DNA of 64,000 nt, from NCBI GenBank assembly GCA_035712365.1, contig DASTAW010000054.1, positions 1-64,000 on the forward strand, read 5' to 3'. Positions 34,933 to 43,650 of the stretch are shown here, piece after piece (position 1 is the first letter of the stretch; every line of letters begins with the position of its first letter). A model generated the notes under the pieces. It was not told the DNA's origin. It searched no databases and saw nothing but the letters and a program-made list of their open reading frames with translations. The translations under genes were made by a program, and so were the position numbers. The DNA is from Terriglobia bacterium. GTDB lineage: Bacteria > Acidobacteriota > Terriglobia > UBA7540.

Positions 34933-36063
34933 ATGTCCACGTCGATACCGCCGCTGAGTGATTTGCTCCGCCTCATGGTGGATTCTGGAGGGTCGGACCT
35001 GCACATCACCACCAACACGCCGCCGCGGATTCGCGTGCATGGCGAACTGAAGCCGTGCGAAGACCTGCCAGCGCTGGGCCCCGCCGACAGCAAGCAGCTC
35101 TGTTACAGCATTCTGACGGACGCCCAGAAGCACCGGTTTGAGGAAAGCCTGGAGCTCGATTTTTCCTTCGGCATCAAGAATGTTGCGCGGTTCAGGGGCA
35201 ACCTGTTTCACCAGCGCGGCGCCGTGGCTGGCGTGTTCCGCGTGATTCCTTTTGAGATCAAGACATTCGAGCAGCTTGGACTGCCCGCAATCCTGCGCAA
35301 ATTGTGCGAAAAACCGCGCGGGCTGGTCCTGGTGACCGGGCCGACGGGAAGCGGGAAATCCACCACCCTGGCAACGATGCTGGATCTGATCAATTCCACC
35401 CGCCATGAGCACATGATTACCATTGAGGACCCGATTGAGTTCATACATCCCCACAAGAAGTGCCTGGTGAACCAGCGCGAGGTGAATTCGGACACGCATT
35501 CTTTTGCGAATTCCCTGCGCGCGGCGCTGCGCGAAGACCCGGACGTGGTGCTCATTGGCGAACTGCGCGACCTGGAAACCATCGAGTCCGCTCTGCGGAT
35601 TGCTGAGACGGGCCACCTGACTTTCGGCACCTTGCACACGAATTCGGCCGCTTCCACAATTAACCGCATCATTGATGTTTTCCCGGCGCACCAGCAGGCG
35701 CAGATTCGCGCACAACTTTCCATGGTGATGGAGGGCATCGTCTGCCAGTCACTGCTGCCGCGCAGTGATGGGAAAGGGCGTGTGATGGCGATGGAAATCC
35801 TGGTTCCAAACGCCGCCATCCGCAATCTGGTTCGTGAAGACAAGATTCACCAGATTTATTCCACCATGCAGACCGGCCAGGAGCGCTATGGCATGCAAAC
35901 GTTTAATCAGTCGCTTTACACGCTTTACCAGCAAAAGCTGATTGACCTGGAAACAGCCCTGGGCCGGTCAAGCAATAAGGAAGAGCTGCAGGACATGATC
36001 AACCGCGGAGCATCAGCCGGGCCGGCCCGCAGCCTTGTGCAGGGCTCGCCCGTGCGTAGATAG
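34933..36063 (+). CDS. pilT: Twitching motility retraction ATPase PilT
   Basis: A 376-aa hexameric ATPase that retracts type IV pili. The N-terminal PAS-like domain starts with LLRLMVDSGGSDLHITTNTPP. Walker A GPTGSGKST lies near 136, the Asp box is TIEDPIEFIHPHKKCLVNQREV, the Walker B segment DVVLIGELRDLETIESAL contains the GELRD motif typical of PilT, and the His box is TGHLTFGTLHTNSA. The C-terminal VVRM-type region is QSLLPR... with AIRNLVREDKIHQI. It sits between pilB and pilC, which indicates a motility-type, retractable pilus rather than a pure secretion system. Confidence 0.96.
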   Translation: MSTSIPPLSDLLRLMVDSGGSDLHITTNTPPRIRVHGELKPCEDLPALGPADSKQLCYSILTDAQKHRFEESLELDFSFGIKNVARFRGNLFHQRGAVAGVFRVIPFEIKTFEQLGLPAILRKLCEKPRGLVLVTGPTGSGKSTTLATMLDLINSTRHEHMITIEDPIEFIHPHKKCLVNQREVNSDTHSFANSLRAALREDPDVVLIGELRDLETIESALRIAETGHLTFGTLHTNSAASTINRIIDVFPAHQQAQIRAQLSMVMEGIVCQSLLPRSDGKGRVMAMEILVPNAAIRNLVREDKIHQIYSTMQTGQERYGMQTFNQSLYTLYQQKLIDLETALGRSSNKEELQDMINRGASAGPARSLVQGSPVRR

Positions 36064-36134
36064 CGCTGGGCAGGCTGGCCTGGCCGCAGGGCATCAAGGG
36101 GAACAAGGCGCGCCCCGAACGGAGGTAGCGGGCA

Positions 36135-37346
36135 ATGTCCCAATTCGAGTTTCGAGGAACGTCGCGAACCGGAGAAACCATCACAGGAATCCGCTCCGCG
36201 CCCAGCCGCGCGGCACTGGATTCTGCCTTGCGGCGCGAATCGATTACCCCTCTCAAGATTGTAGAGAAAGGGCGCGAAATCGCCATTCCCAAGTTCAAGT
36301 GGGGCGAAAAAGTTAAAGCCAAGGAGCTGGCCGTGTTCACCCGCCAGTTTTCCGTGATGATCGACGCCGGGCTCCCGCTGGTGCAGTGTCTCGAAATTCT
36401 TTCCTCGCAGCAGGAGAACAAGGCCTTCGCTCGGATGCTGGCCGGTGTCCGCGGGTCGCTGGAAGCGGGATCTTCGCTGGCCAACGCCTTGCGGCAGCAT
36501 CCCAAGGGCTTTGATGATCTTTACACCAACATGGTGGAAGCCGGTGAGAGCGGCGGCATCCTAGACACAATCCTGCAACGCCTGTCCACGTATATCGAGA
36601 AGGCTGTCAAGCTGAAGCGGTCCGTGCAGTCGGCCATGATCTATCCTGTGGCCGTTGTGGTGATTGCCGCCGGTGTCGTTGCATTACTACTGTGGAAGGT
36701 GGTGCCCATCTTCACCACCCTTTTTGCGGGCTTAGGTGTCGCCCTGCCGCTTCCCACCCGGATCGTAATCGCTCTAAGCCATTTTGTGGCGAGCTTTGGT
36801 CCCATTCTCCTCGGCCTGCTTGTTCTCGTCGGGCTGGGTATCCGGTGGTATTACCGCACGCCTTCGGGGCGGATGGTAATTGATGCTCTCATTCTGAAAA
36901 TTCCTGTGCTGGGCCCGGTGATGCGCAAAATTGCCGTGGCGAGGTTCTCGCGAACGCTCGGGACGCTGATTACCAGCGGCGTCCCCATGCTCGAGTCGAT
37001 GGACATTACGGCCCGAACTTCGGGAAATGCCGTGGTGGAAAAGGCGATCGCGCAGGTCCGCAGAGCCATCGAGGGAGGTCAGACCATCGTCGATCCGCTC
37101 CGCGAGACCGGCGTCTTTCCTAACATGGTGGTCCAGATGATTGGCGTAGGCGAGCAAACCGGCTCACTGGACGCCATGCTTCAGAAAGTGGCCGATTTCT
37201 ATGAGGACGAGGTGGACGCTGCGGTGGGCGACCTTCTGACCGCCCTCGAACCCATCATCATTCTCCTCCTGGGAGTGGTTGTGGGAGGGGTGGTGATTTC
37301 CATGTATATGCCATTGTTCTCACTCATCGGCAAGCTGGCGGGGTAA
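36135..37346 (+). CDS. pilC: Type IV pilus inner-membrane platform protein PilC
   Basis: A 403-aa polytopic membrane protein that anchors PilB/PilT and the assembling pilus. GAACGGAGG precedes ATG 36135. Two T2SSF cytoplasmic domains are visible: from FTRQFSVMIDAGLPLVQCL (about 67) and from FSRTLGTLITSGVPMLESM (about 270). Transmembrane segments lie near 170-192 (MIYPVAVVVIAAGVVALLLW), 213-240 and 373-395 (IILLLGVVVGGVVISMYMP). The motif MVEAGESGGILDTILQRL is typical. It follows pilT by 71 bases. Confidence 0.96.
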   Translation: MSQFEFRGTSRTGETITGIRSAPSRAALDSALRRESITPLKIVEKGREIAIPKFKWGEKVKAKELAVFTRQFSVMIDAGLPLVQCLEILSSQQENKAFARMLAGVRGSLEAGSSLANALRQHPKGFDDLYTNMVEAGESGGILDTILQRLSTYIEKAVKLKRSVQSAMIYPVAVVVIAAGVVALLLWKVVPIFTTLFAGLGVALPLPTRIVIALSHFVASFGPILLGLLVLVGLGIRWYYRTPSGRMVIDALILKIPVLGPVMRKIAVARFSRTLGTLITSGVPMLESMDITARTSGNAVVEKAIAQVRRAIEGGQTIVDPLRETGVFPNMVVQMIGVGEQTGSLDAMLQKVADFYEDEVDAAVGDLLTALEPIIILLLGVVVGGVVISMYMPLFSLIGKLAG

Positions 37347-37477
37347 CTCTCCAATGCGGGCATCTCCGCTATGATGAGCATTGACGAAGCAAGCGGATCT
37401 TTTTGGAGGGGTAAACGAACATACGCAGATTGAGCGTCTATGCGGCAAGAGTTGTGGTCTGGTAAGAGCTCAATCCC

Positions 37478-37483
37478 TATAAT
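37478..37483 (+). promoter_or_regulatory. TATAAT -10 box candidate before the 43-aa ORF
   Basis: A perfect TATAAT at 37478-37483 lies 21 bases upstream of ATG 37504. No good -35 match is found at the right distance (TTGTGG is 20 bases upstream of the -10). The resulting leader would be only about 14 bases. Tentative. Confidence 0.3.
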
Positions 37484-37503
37484 GCGCTTTTCACCTGCTA
37501 AGT

Positions 37504-37635
37504 ATGAAATTCACAGGTGAATTCCATAGCTGGCTTTCCTGGGTCATAAAGATTTGCGCTATCATCACTCTTTTCTTTGTCATCGCCTATGCCATCGAAC
37601 GTTTTCGCCAAGACCAGAAGCTTCCATTCAATTGA
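37504..37635 (+). CDS. Putative 43-aa single-pass membrane protein in the pilus locus
   Basis: ATG 37504 to TGA 37633-37635 encodes 43 residues. An amphipathic start (MKFTGEFHSWLSW) leads to one strongly hydrophobic helix (VIKICAIITLFFVIAYAI, about 14-31) and a basic tail (ERFRQDQKLPFN). The topology is that of a bitopic small membrane protein with the tail in the cytoplasm by the positive-inside rule. It lies between pilC and a TMTC-like gene with its own TATAAT candidate. There is no clear Shine-Dalgarno site, so translation is unproven. No known family is recognised. Confidence 0.4.
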   Translation: MKFTGEFHSWLSWVIKICAIITLFFVIAYAIERFRQDQKLPFN

Positions 37636-37855
37636 CGATCCGGGCGGGTGTGTCATTTTTTGGTACAGTGTGAGCCTGTCTTCCTGAGTTATGCTGGATC
37701 AGATTTACTACTCTGATGATACAGTTAAGCTCCGTGATTTAAACAGTTTATTTTGATTTTATAACGCTTTACTTGAAAATACGGAGCCCCGTTGCCGATG
37801 AGACGTGGGTCGTTTCGCCACGACCTTAATCCGCAGGCGTCTGAATGCCGCTAGA

Positions 37856-39703
37856 ATGTTTGCAATGACAGATCGTGCGCTCCAGGGAACCACCACGAAC
37901 AACCAGGCTTCCGCTCATCTTCGGCGGACAACGTCATGGATTTCGGAATGCTGGGTCTTGCTCAGCCTGATTCTACTGGCCGTCTTCCTCGTCTACAGCA
38001 ACACGCTGCGGTTTGACTTTGTTTACGACGATCGCGGCCAGATTCTGGCCAACGTGCAGGTCCACGCCTGGCGCTACGCTCCTCATTTTTTTCTTGAAAG
38101 GGTCTGGAGCTTTGCTTATCCGGGACTTCAGGGCAACTACTACCGCCCCATGTTTCTGCTGTTCCTGCTTCTCAACTACAAGATCTTCGGCCCCTTCGCG
38201 GCCGGCTGGCACCTGGTGAGCGTCATCGCGCATGCAGGGGTTACGTACTTGGTCTACGTGCTGGCACGGCGGCTGACGGGCGATCAGCCCACAGCCCTGA
38301 TTGCCGCCCTGATCTTTGGAATTGATCCGGTGCACATTGAATCGGTGGCCTGGATTTCAGGCGTTACCGATCCGCTGCTTGCTCTGTTCCTGCTGCCGGC
38401 ATTTCTCTGCTATCTCAACGCGCGAGAAGGGATGGCGCATCGCCGATCCTGGCTGGTGATCTCGCTGGCGCTCTATAGCCTTGCCATGCTGTCCAAGGAA
38501 ACGGCGTTGATTCTGCCGATTATCATTTTTGCGTATGAATGGCTCTGGCGCCGACCCGTTGGACATAACTGGTTCCGGTCAGCTTTCGCGCGTGCACGGA
38601 CTGCCGCTGTTCGAATCGTGCCTTTCGTGTTGCTCACGTTTGTGTATCTTGTCGTTCGCTGGCAGGTACTCGAGGGGTTAGGGCACATGATGGTTCCGCT
38701 CAGTGTCTCAACCATCATCTATACCTGGCCGCACCTGATGCTGTTTTACTTGCGTCACCTTGTCTGGCCGTTCGGCCTGAGCGTCTTTTACAACGTGCCC
38801 TACGTCGAGACGCCTGCTCTCGTGCCTTTTGTCCTGCCACTGGCCGGGCTTGTGGCCGTAGGATTCCTGGTCTCGATTGCGGTACGCAGGCTGGGCAGGA
38901 CCTCGCCGCCAGACGGCCGCCTGGCAGTCTTCTGCTGCGCGTGGATTCTGATTCCGTTTATTCCCTTGCTGGACCTTTCGGTATTGCCGGTTGGTGAAAT
39001 CGCGCATGACCGCTATCTTTACCTGCCGTCAATCGGTCTTTCCATTCTGCTGGCCATGGCCCTGCGGCGCATTCGCATTGGAAAGCTGAAGATGTTCGGG
39101 TTTCCTGCACTTCAAATCGCTGCCGTACTGCTGCTGGCGCTCGTGCTTGGGACGGCAACGGCCATCGAGGACCGCTACTGGGCGAATGATATGACTCTTT
39201 ATGCCCGCGGGGTCGAGCGCACCCCGCAAAACAAGCTTGCCAGGACCAATCTGGGCAACGCCATGGGCGAGCAGGGACGCTACACCCAGGCGCTTGCTCT
39301 CTACCGGGAAGTGCTGGCACGCGATCCGCAGTTCTGGCTGGCGATTTATAACACCGCGTATACGTATTACCGGATGGGTAAGCTGCCGGAAGCTGAGGAA
39401 TTTTTCAAGCGGGCAATCGCAGTGAACGGCGTTGACAGCGACGAGTATTTTTACCTGGGGCTTACATGGTTGAAGCTCGGCGATGTTGACAACGCCGAAA
39501 AGGCGGTGCGGCATGCACTCAAGCTGCAGCCGGGCGGACTGGCCTACCACTTCGCGATGGGAATGATTCTGAAGCTGAAGGGCGACATTCCCGGCGCGTT
39601 GACCGAATTCAACGAGGAGCTGAAGAATTTTCCGGGTGAAACGGGCGCGGAACAGCAGGTCGAGGCGATCAGAACCATCCGGGGCCAAGCTGATAAGAAT
39701 TAG
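37856..39703 (+). CDS. GT-C-like multi-membrane TPR protein (TMTC-type), copy A
   Basis: About 615 aa; the start is uncertain between ATG 37856, ATG 37865 and an upstream GTG at 37805, with no strong ribosome site. Many membrane segments cover about residues 30-440. The first loop holds FDFVYDDRGQILAN, with the acidic pair expected of GT-C glycosyltransferases, then NYYRPMFLLFLLLNY, DPVHIESVAWISG, LSKETALILPI and HDRYLYLPS. TPR units follow (RTNLGNAMGEQGRYTQALALYREVLARDP and on to about 600). Eukaryotic TMTC proteins with this layout are O-mannosyltransferases using lipid-linked sugar. It lies upstream of the pilin gene; a role in pilin modification is inferred only. Confidence 0.72.
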   Translation: MFAMTDRALQGTTTNNQASAHLRRTTSWISECWVLLSLILLAVFLVYSNTLRFDFVYDDRGQILANVQVHAWRYAPHFFLERVWSFAYPGLQGNYYRPMFLLFLLLNYKIFGPFAAGWHLVSVIAHAGVTYLVYVLARRLTGDQPTALIAALIFGIDPVHIESVAWISGVTDPLLALFLLPAFLCYLNAREGMAHRRSWLVISLALYSLAMLSKETALILPIIIFAYEWLWRRPVGHNWFRSAFARARTAAVRIVPFVLLTFVYLVVRWQVLEGLGHMMVPLSVSTIIYTWPHLMLFYLRHLVWPFGLSVFYNVPYVETPALVPFVLPLAGLVAVGFLVSIAVRRLGRTSPPDGRLAVFCCAWILIPFIPLLDLSVLPVGEIAHDRYLYLPSIGLSILLAMALRRIRIGKLKMFGFPALQIAAVLLLALVLGTATAIEDRYWANDMTLYARGVERTPQNKLARTNLGNAMGEQGRYTQALALYREVLARDPQFWLAIYNTAYTYYRMGKLPEAEEFFKRAIAVNGVDSDEYFYLGLTWLKLGDVDNAEKAVRHALKLQPGGLAYHFAMGMILKLKGDIPGALTEFNEELKNFPGETGAEQQVEAIRTIRGQADKN

Positions 39704-40031
39704 CGCGGGTAAGCCGATGCCGTAGGATCGCGGTGCTGTAAGTTGCTGACGCAAAATCTCTTTTCATGGAATCCAGAGCTTCCACCGGGCGATGATTGAG
39801 GCGGCCAGCGAAGGTTTTTTGTCCCCGGGATTCGACAGAAACGGTAGCGGGCCGGTTTCTGCCAGTTCCGTATCAGAGCACGCCAGTCGGTGGTATTATT
39901 ACACCTTGAATTTTCATGGGCCGAGGGGGTTATAAAGGATTGGTTAGCTTCAGCCGATGTGGAACCTGAGATGGACGAGGCAGTCGGCCTTGCCAGATCG
40001 GACGATTCAGGTAGGTTTAAAGGAGGAATGA
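39704..40031. other. Pilin leader region, 328 bases
   Basis: No gene is supported. A weak sigma-70-like pair TTGAAT (39906-39911) and TATAAA (39931-39936) with a long 19-base spacer could be the pilin promoter. AAGGAGGAATGA immediately before the pilin start is a strong ribosome site. A GG-N11-GC arrangement at 39979-39993 is close to, but not, a canonical sigma-54 promoter. Confidence 0.35.
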
Positions 40032-40538
40032 ATGGGGACAGATTCCAAAGGGTTTTCACTGATTGAACTGCTGATCGTCGTAGCGATCATCCTGATTATC
40101 GCTGCGATCGCGATCCCGAACCTGCTGCGCTCGAGGATTGCTGCCAACCAGGCGTCGGCGGTTGGATCGTTGAGAACTTACAGTACGGCCGAAGTCACCT
40201 ATGCTTCGACTTATACCAGCGGCTACAGCGCAACTCTGGGTGACCTGGGCCCGCCGGCGGCAGGCAGCATGCCCACATCCACGGCTGCCGCGCTCGTGGA
40301 CAGTGTGCTTTCGGGAGGCTCGGCAACGGCCATGGGAGCAGTGAAGAGCGGCTACAGCTTTACCTATTCGCCGGGACCGGTTGTTGGCGGACGGATTGAC
40401 ACCTATGAATTTTGGGCAGATCCGGTGACACGCGGAACCACCGGCCAAAATTCTTATTACACGGACCAGTCCGGCGTCATTCGCCAGAACTCGAACAACA
40501 CTCAGGCAAGTTCGGCGGATTCGCCCCTCGCGAACTGA
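40032..40538 (+). CDS. pilA: Major type IV pilin (PilA-like)
   Basis: A 168-aa prepilin. MGTDSKG is the short leader; cleavage after Gly7 by the prepilin peptidase leaves Phe8, followed by SLIELLIVVAIILIIAAIAIPNL with Glu at +5, the hallmark of type IVa pilins. The exposed part is small, Gly/Ser/Thr-rich and without a clear C-terminal disulfide pair (no cysteine is visible), so the head domain is compact. AAGGAGG precedes the start. The gene lies between two TMTC-like GT-C/TPR genes and about 2.7 kb after pilC. The many Ser and Thr residues near the end (SNNTQASSADSPLAN) would be possible O-glycan sites. Confidence 0.93.
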   Translation: MGTDSKGFSLIELLIVVAIILIIAAIAIPNLLRSRIAANQASAVGSLRTYSTAEVTYASTYTSGYSATLGDLGPPAAGSMPTSTAAALVDSVLSGGSATAMGAVKSGYSFTYSPGPVVGGRIDTYEFWADPVTRGTTGQNSYYTDQSGVIRQNSNNTQASSADSPLAN

Positions 40539-40581
40539 TCTGCAGTCGCGTCGGGATTGGGTGTAACTCCGGCAACTCCGC

Positions 40582-40615
40582 GGGGGGACCTTGGGGGTTC
40601 CCCCATTTTCTTCTT
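40582..40615 (+). terminator. Rho-independent-type terminator of pilA
   Basis: GGGGGACC pairs with GGTTCCCCC around a TTGG loop (about 40584-40604), with one bulged base, and is followed by ATTTTCTTCTT. It lies 44 bases after the pilin stop, so it could separate abundant pilin transcript from the downstream gene. Confidence 0.7.
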
Positions 40616-40636
40616 GTGATCTTCCATCCTGTGTTG

Positions 40637-42742
40637 ATGCCTCGAACAGCCAGTTCCTCAGAACAGGACCATGAAATCAGAGGGCGCGGTGTTTATCGTG
40701 TGTTTCGAGTGATTCGGACCAGAAGGGGGAGGACTTCGTTTGGCAGGAAGGACGGTCCGGAATCTCCCGCCACGGCCGTGTGTGCCGGAAGCAGGCGTGA
40801 AACCGGGGAATTCGACGCCTTCCTGATCGCAGCGCTCATTCTCTGTGCGGCGCTTCCTTACCTCAATACCCTGCTCAACGGGTTTGTCTATGACGACAAC
40901 CGGCAGGTGCTCGACAATCCTTACCTGAAGAATTTCCATTTCCTTCCGCAGATGTTTGGCACCACGGTTTGGTCGTTTGTGGGCACGCAGGGCGTCTCCA
41001 ACTACTATCGCCCCATGATGACCTTCGGGTATGCGGTGTGCTACCACCTGTTTGGTCCCCTGGCCTACGGCTTCCACCTGGTGAATGTCTTGCTGCACGC
41101 AGGTGTCGTCCTGCTCGTATTTTTGGTGGCAAGCAGACTGTTTAAGGACAGGGCGATTGCGTTTGTGGCCGCCTGTCTCTTTGCTGTTCACCCCATCCAC
41201 ACTGAAGCCGTTGCCTGGGTGGCGGCGGTCACCAGCCTTGAAGTCACGTTTTTCTTCCTGCTGACTTTCTGGCTGTTTCTCAGTATGGCGCGCCCGAACG
41301 GCGAGATTTCCCCGTGGATGAAGCTGGCTGCAGTAGTGAGTTTTGCGCTGACGATTTTTTCCAAGGAACAGGCCCTGGTTTTTCCCCTGCTGGCCATGAT
41401 CTATGAGCATTTCTTTCGCGATGACCGCGCTCAAACCAGCTTTTGGCAGAAGGCGCGCCGGTATGGGGAGTTCTGGCTGATGGATGTGGCGTACGTGCTG
41501 TTCAGGGTAGAGCACCTGGGAGCCTTCGCGCCACAGGTCCAATTATCGCGCCTGGGCTGGCGCCCCAGCGTTCTGTCGGCGCTGGCGCTGGTGGGACAGT
41601 ATCTCGAAAAAATTCTGTGGCCGGTCCAACTCTGCGCCTACTACGTCTTCCATAAGAGAACCTCAGTGTTCGATGCGGGGGTGCTGGCAGGCATCGCAGC
41701 GCTCGCTGCCTGCCTGATGATTTTTGTCCTGCTGTTCCGGCGAAATCGGGCAGCCTCGTTTGGATTTGTCTGGTTCTTTTTGACTTTGGCTCCGGTGCTC
41801 GACATCCGTTATCTGGCAGGGAACGTTTTCGCGGAACGATATCTCTACCTGCCGTCGGTGGGTTTCTGCTGGCTGACGGGATGGGCCGGTGTAAAGCTGT
41901 GGAAGTCGCTGTCCGCGCGGCGCCGCGCCTGGAGATATGCCCTGCTGGCAACCTCCTGCGCGATAGGTCTGCTGATGGCGATTCGGGTGGTCGCTCGCAA
42001 CCGCGACTGGCGCAGTGACGAGGCACTTTACAGCCAGACGCTGAAGGTCTCGCCCAGAGCCACCAACATCCGCGAAAACCTGGGCGTGGTGGCGTGGAAT
42101 CACGGGAGGATTGACGAGGCAGAAAAGGAATGGAGCATCGCGCTGAAGCTGAATCCTGACTCTCCGATCACACTCACTAATCTTGGCCTGGTTTCTGCCA
42201 AGAGAAAACAGTACGGGCAGGCGGAGCATTATTTCCGCGAAGCGATGCTGCGCAAGCCGGAGTATACCGATCCGCACCTCAATCTCGGCAGCATGATGAT
42301 GGACCTGGGCCGGTTTGAGGGGGCAGAACGGCAGCTACGGGCCGCGGCCGCGCTTTCACCCCTGGTTCCAGATTGCCATAATGAGCTCGGGAAGTTGTAT
42401 CTTAAAGAAGGGCGCCTCGCCGAAGCGGAGGGACAGTTTTTGCAATCGGTGCGGGCGGCGCCGAACTTTGAAGGCTATGACGGCCTTGGCGACGCTGATC
42501 TGCAGCAGGAGGATCTGAAGCGGGCCGCGCGAGCATTTGCGGCGGCAGCGGAGATCAACCCGTATGATAGCCGCGCTCATTTCGGACTGGCGCGGATCGC
42601 ATCCCTTGAGGGTCACCGGAAAGTGGCGCTGGCGGAATATGCGCGAGGGTTTGAAACGGACCCAAACAATCCCGAGGCAAAAATCGCCGCCGAAGTTTTA
42701 AGGGCAAATGGAAATTATGAACCAGAAAATTCAGAACCATAG
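40637..42742 (+). CDS. GT-C-like multi-membrane TPR protein (TMTC-type), copy B
   Basis: A 701-aa protein. ATG 40637 lies after the pilin terminator; the frame is open further back through the pilin gene but that part is not coding. About residues 50-450 are membrane segments with GFVYDDNRQVLDN, SNYYRPMMTFGYAVCYHLFGPL, HPIHTEAVAWVAA, FSKEQALVFPL and ERYLYLPS, the same blocks in the same order as copy A. TPR units (about 460-700: NIRENLGVVAWNHGRIDEAEKEW, ITLTNLGLVSAKRKQYGQAE) form a long solenoid. The acidic pair in YDDNRQ is the GT-C-like catalytic candidate. Copies A and B clearly share ancestry. lolA overlaps its end by 35 bases. Confidence 0.75.
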   Translation: MPRTASSSEQDHEIRGRGVYRVFRVIRTRRGRTSFGRKDGPESPATAVCAGSRRETGEFDAFLIAALILCAALPYLNTLLNGFVYDDNRQVLDNPYLKNFHFLPQMFGTTVWSFVGTQGVSNYYRPMMTFGYAVCYHLFGPLAYGFHLVNVLLHAGVVLLVFLVASRLFKDRAIAFVAACLFAVHPIHTEAVAWVAAVTSLEVTFFFLLTFWLFLSMARPNGEISPWMKLAAVVSFALTIFSKEQALVFPLLAMIYEHFFRDDRAQTSFWQKARRYGEFWLMDVAYVLFRVEHLGAFAPQVQLSRLGWRPSVLSALALVGQYLEKILWPVQLCAYYVFHKRTSVFDAGVLAGIAALAACLMIFVLLFRRNRAASFGFVWFFLTLAPVLDIRYLAGNVFAERYLYLPSVGFCWLTGWAGVKLWKSLSARRRAWRYALLATSCAIGLLMAIRVVARNRDWRSDEALYSQTLKVSPRATNIRENLGVVAWNHGRIDEAEKEWSIALKLNPDSPITLTNLGLVSAKRKQYGQAEHYFREAMLRKPEYTDPHLNLGSMMMDLGRFEGAERQLRAAAALSPLVPDCHNELGKLYLKEGRLAEAEGQFLQSVRAAPNFEGYDGLGDADLQQEDLKRAARAFAAAAEINPYDSRAHFGLARIASLEGHRKVALAEYARGFETDPNNPEAKIAAEVLRANGNYEPENSEP

Positions 42743-43430
42743 CCTGCGGGGCGGGTTCCAGTTCCTGGCGGGTGTGTGCGCGGCTTTTATAGCGATGACA
42801 TTACTCCCTTGTTGCCTGGCGGGCCAAGTCTCGGACGCCAGCCTGCCGCTCGATAAATTCATCACCGAGGTGCAGACCAGCTATCGTGAAGTGGAGGCCA
42901 TCCGGGCCGACTTCACTCAGACCTATGACACGGGCGGCGCCGCCCGGGTGGAATCCGGGACGGTGGTTTTTGCGCGCGGCGGCCGCATGCGATGGGATTA
43001 TCGCGAGCCGGAGAAGAAGGTCTTTCTCTCCAATAAAAAGGAGGTCCTGCTCTACTTGCCCGCCGAGGGCCAGCTTAACCGCTCGTCGGTTAAGCAGAGC
43101 GAGGACTTTCGCGTTCCGTTTCGCCTGCTGCTTTCCCGGCTCGACCTGAGGAAGGTGTTCTCCAGGTTTGAAGACGCCGACAACCAGTTTCAGCACCCAC
43201 CCGGAGACCGAGTGATCATCGGGTATCCTAAGAATGCGGATAAGATGGGTTACAAACACGTTGTCATGGAATTTGATCCGCAGATGGACATTCGACGGCT
43301 CGAAATTGTCTACACCAACAGCACCGAGATGAAATTCAGCTTCAGCCACATTGACCGGAATCCCACGCTGACGGCTGCCATGTTCGAGCTGACCCCACCG
43401 GCGGGAACCCAAATCATCAACCACGAGTGA
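42708..43430 (+). CDS. lolA: Outer-membrane lipoprotein carrier LolA-like protein
   Basis: A 240-aa protein with an N-terminal hydrophobic signal (FLAGVCAAFIAMTLLPCCLAG). The LolA fold is recognised by REVEAIRADFTQTYDTGGAARVESGTVVFARGGRMRWDY (two stretches, about 59-97) and the later VVMEFDPQMDIRRLEI. LolA receives lipoproteins from the inner membrane and ferries them across the periplasm. The start at ATG 42708 overlaps the TMTC-like copy B gene by 35 bases; a second ATG nine bases later is possible. No LolB is nearby, as in many non-proteobacteria. Confidence 0.9.
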   Translation: MEIMNQKIQNHSLRGGFQFLAGVCAAFIAMTLLPCCLAGQVSDASLPLDKFITEVQTSYREVEAIRADFTQTYDTGGAARVESGTVVFARGGRMRWDYREPEKKVFLSNKKEVLLYLPAEGQLNRSSVKQSEDFRVPFRLLLSRLDLRKVFSRFEDADNQFQHPPGDRVIIGYPKNADKMGYKHVVMEFDPQMDIRRLEIVYTNSTEMKFSFSHIDRNPTLTAAMFELTPPAGTQIINHE

Positions 43431-43544
43431 TCCGTCGCGGCATCGAGGCGCTCGTATTGAGCCCTTCGACTTTATCCATGAGTGTATTGGAATCCGCGAC
43501 TTAATGAGGATTGTATAATCGAGTGACGGACTTCCGTACCGCCG

Positions 43545-43635
43545 GTCCCGCCAGGCGGGACCGGCCCTGAAAAGTGCCGCCGGGACGGCGGCGCTACAAA
43601 CGAGCTTGTCACCATATTTTGCAATCCTCAGTAAG
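43545..43635. repeat. Dispersed palindromic repeat, copy 2 (inverted)
   Basis: This is the reverse complement of 4716-4806 with about four differences over roughly 88 bases. It includes the perfect palindrome GGTCCCGCCAGGCGGGACC and the GCCGCCGGGACGGCGGC hairpin. It lies between the convergent lolA and HAD genes, so it may also work as a bidirectional terminator. Confidence 0.8.
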
Positions 43636-43650
43636 GAGGCGGGCGGAACG

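Noticed and set aside
39979-39993. Possible sigma-54 promoter before pilA
   Set aside because: GG and GC are separated by 11 bases instead of 10, and the TGGCAC/TTGC context is poor. Given the presence of an NtrC-type regulator it was considered but not called.
40412-40636. N-terminal extension of TMTC-like copy B into the pilin gene
   Set aside because: This part overlaps the pilin coding frame and terminator; the first credible start is 40637.
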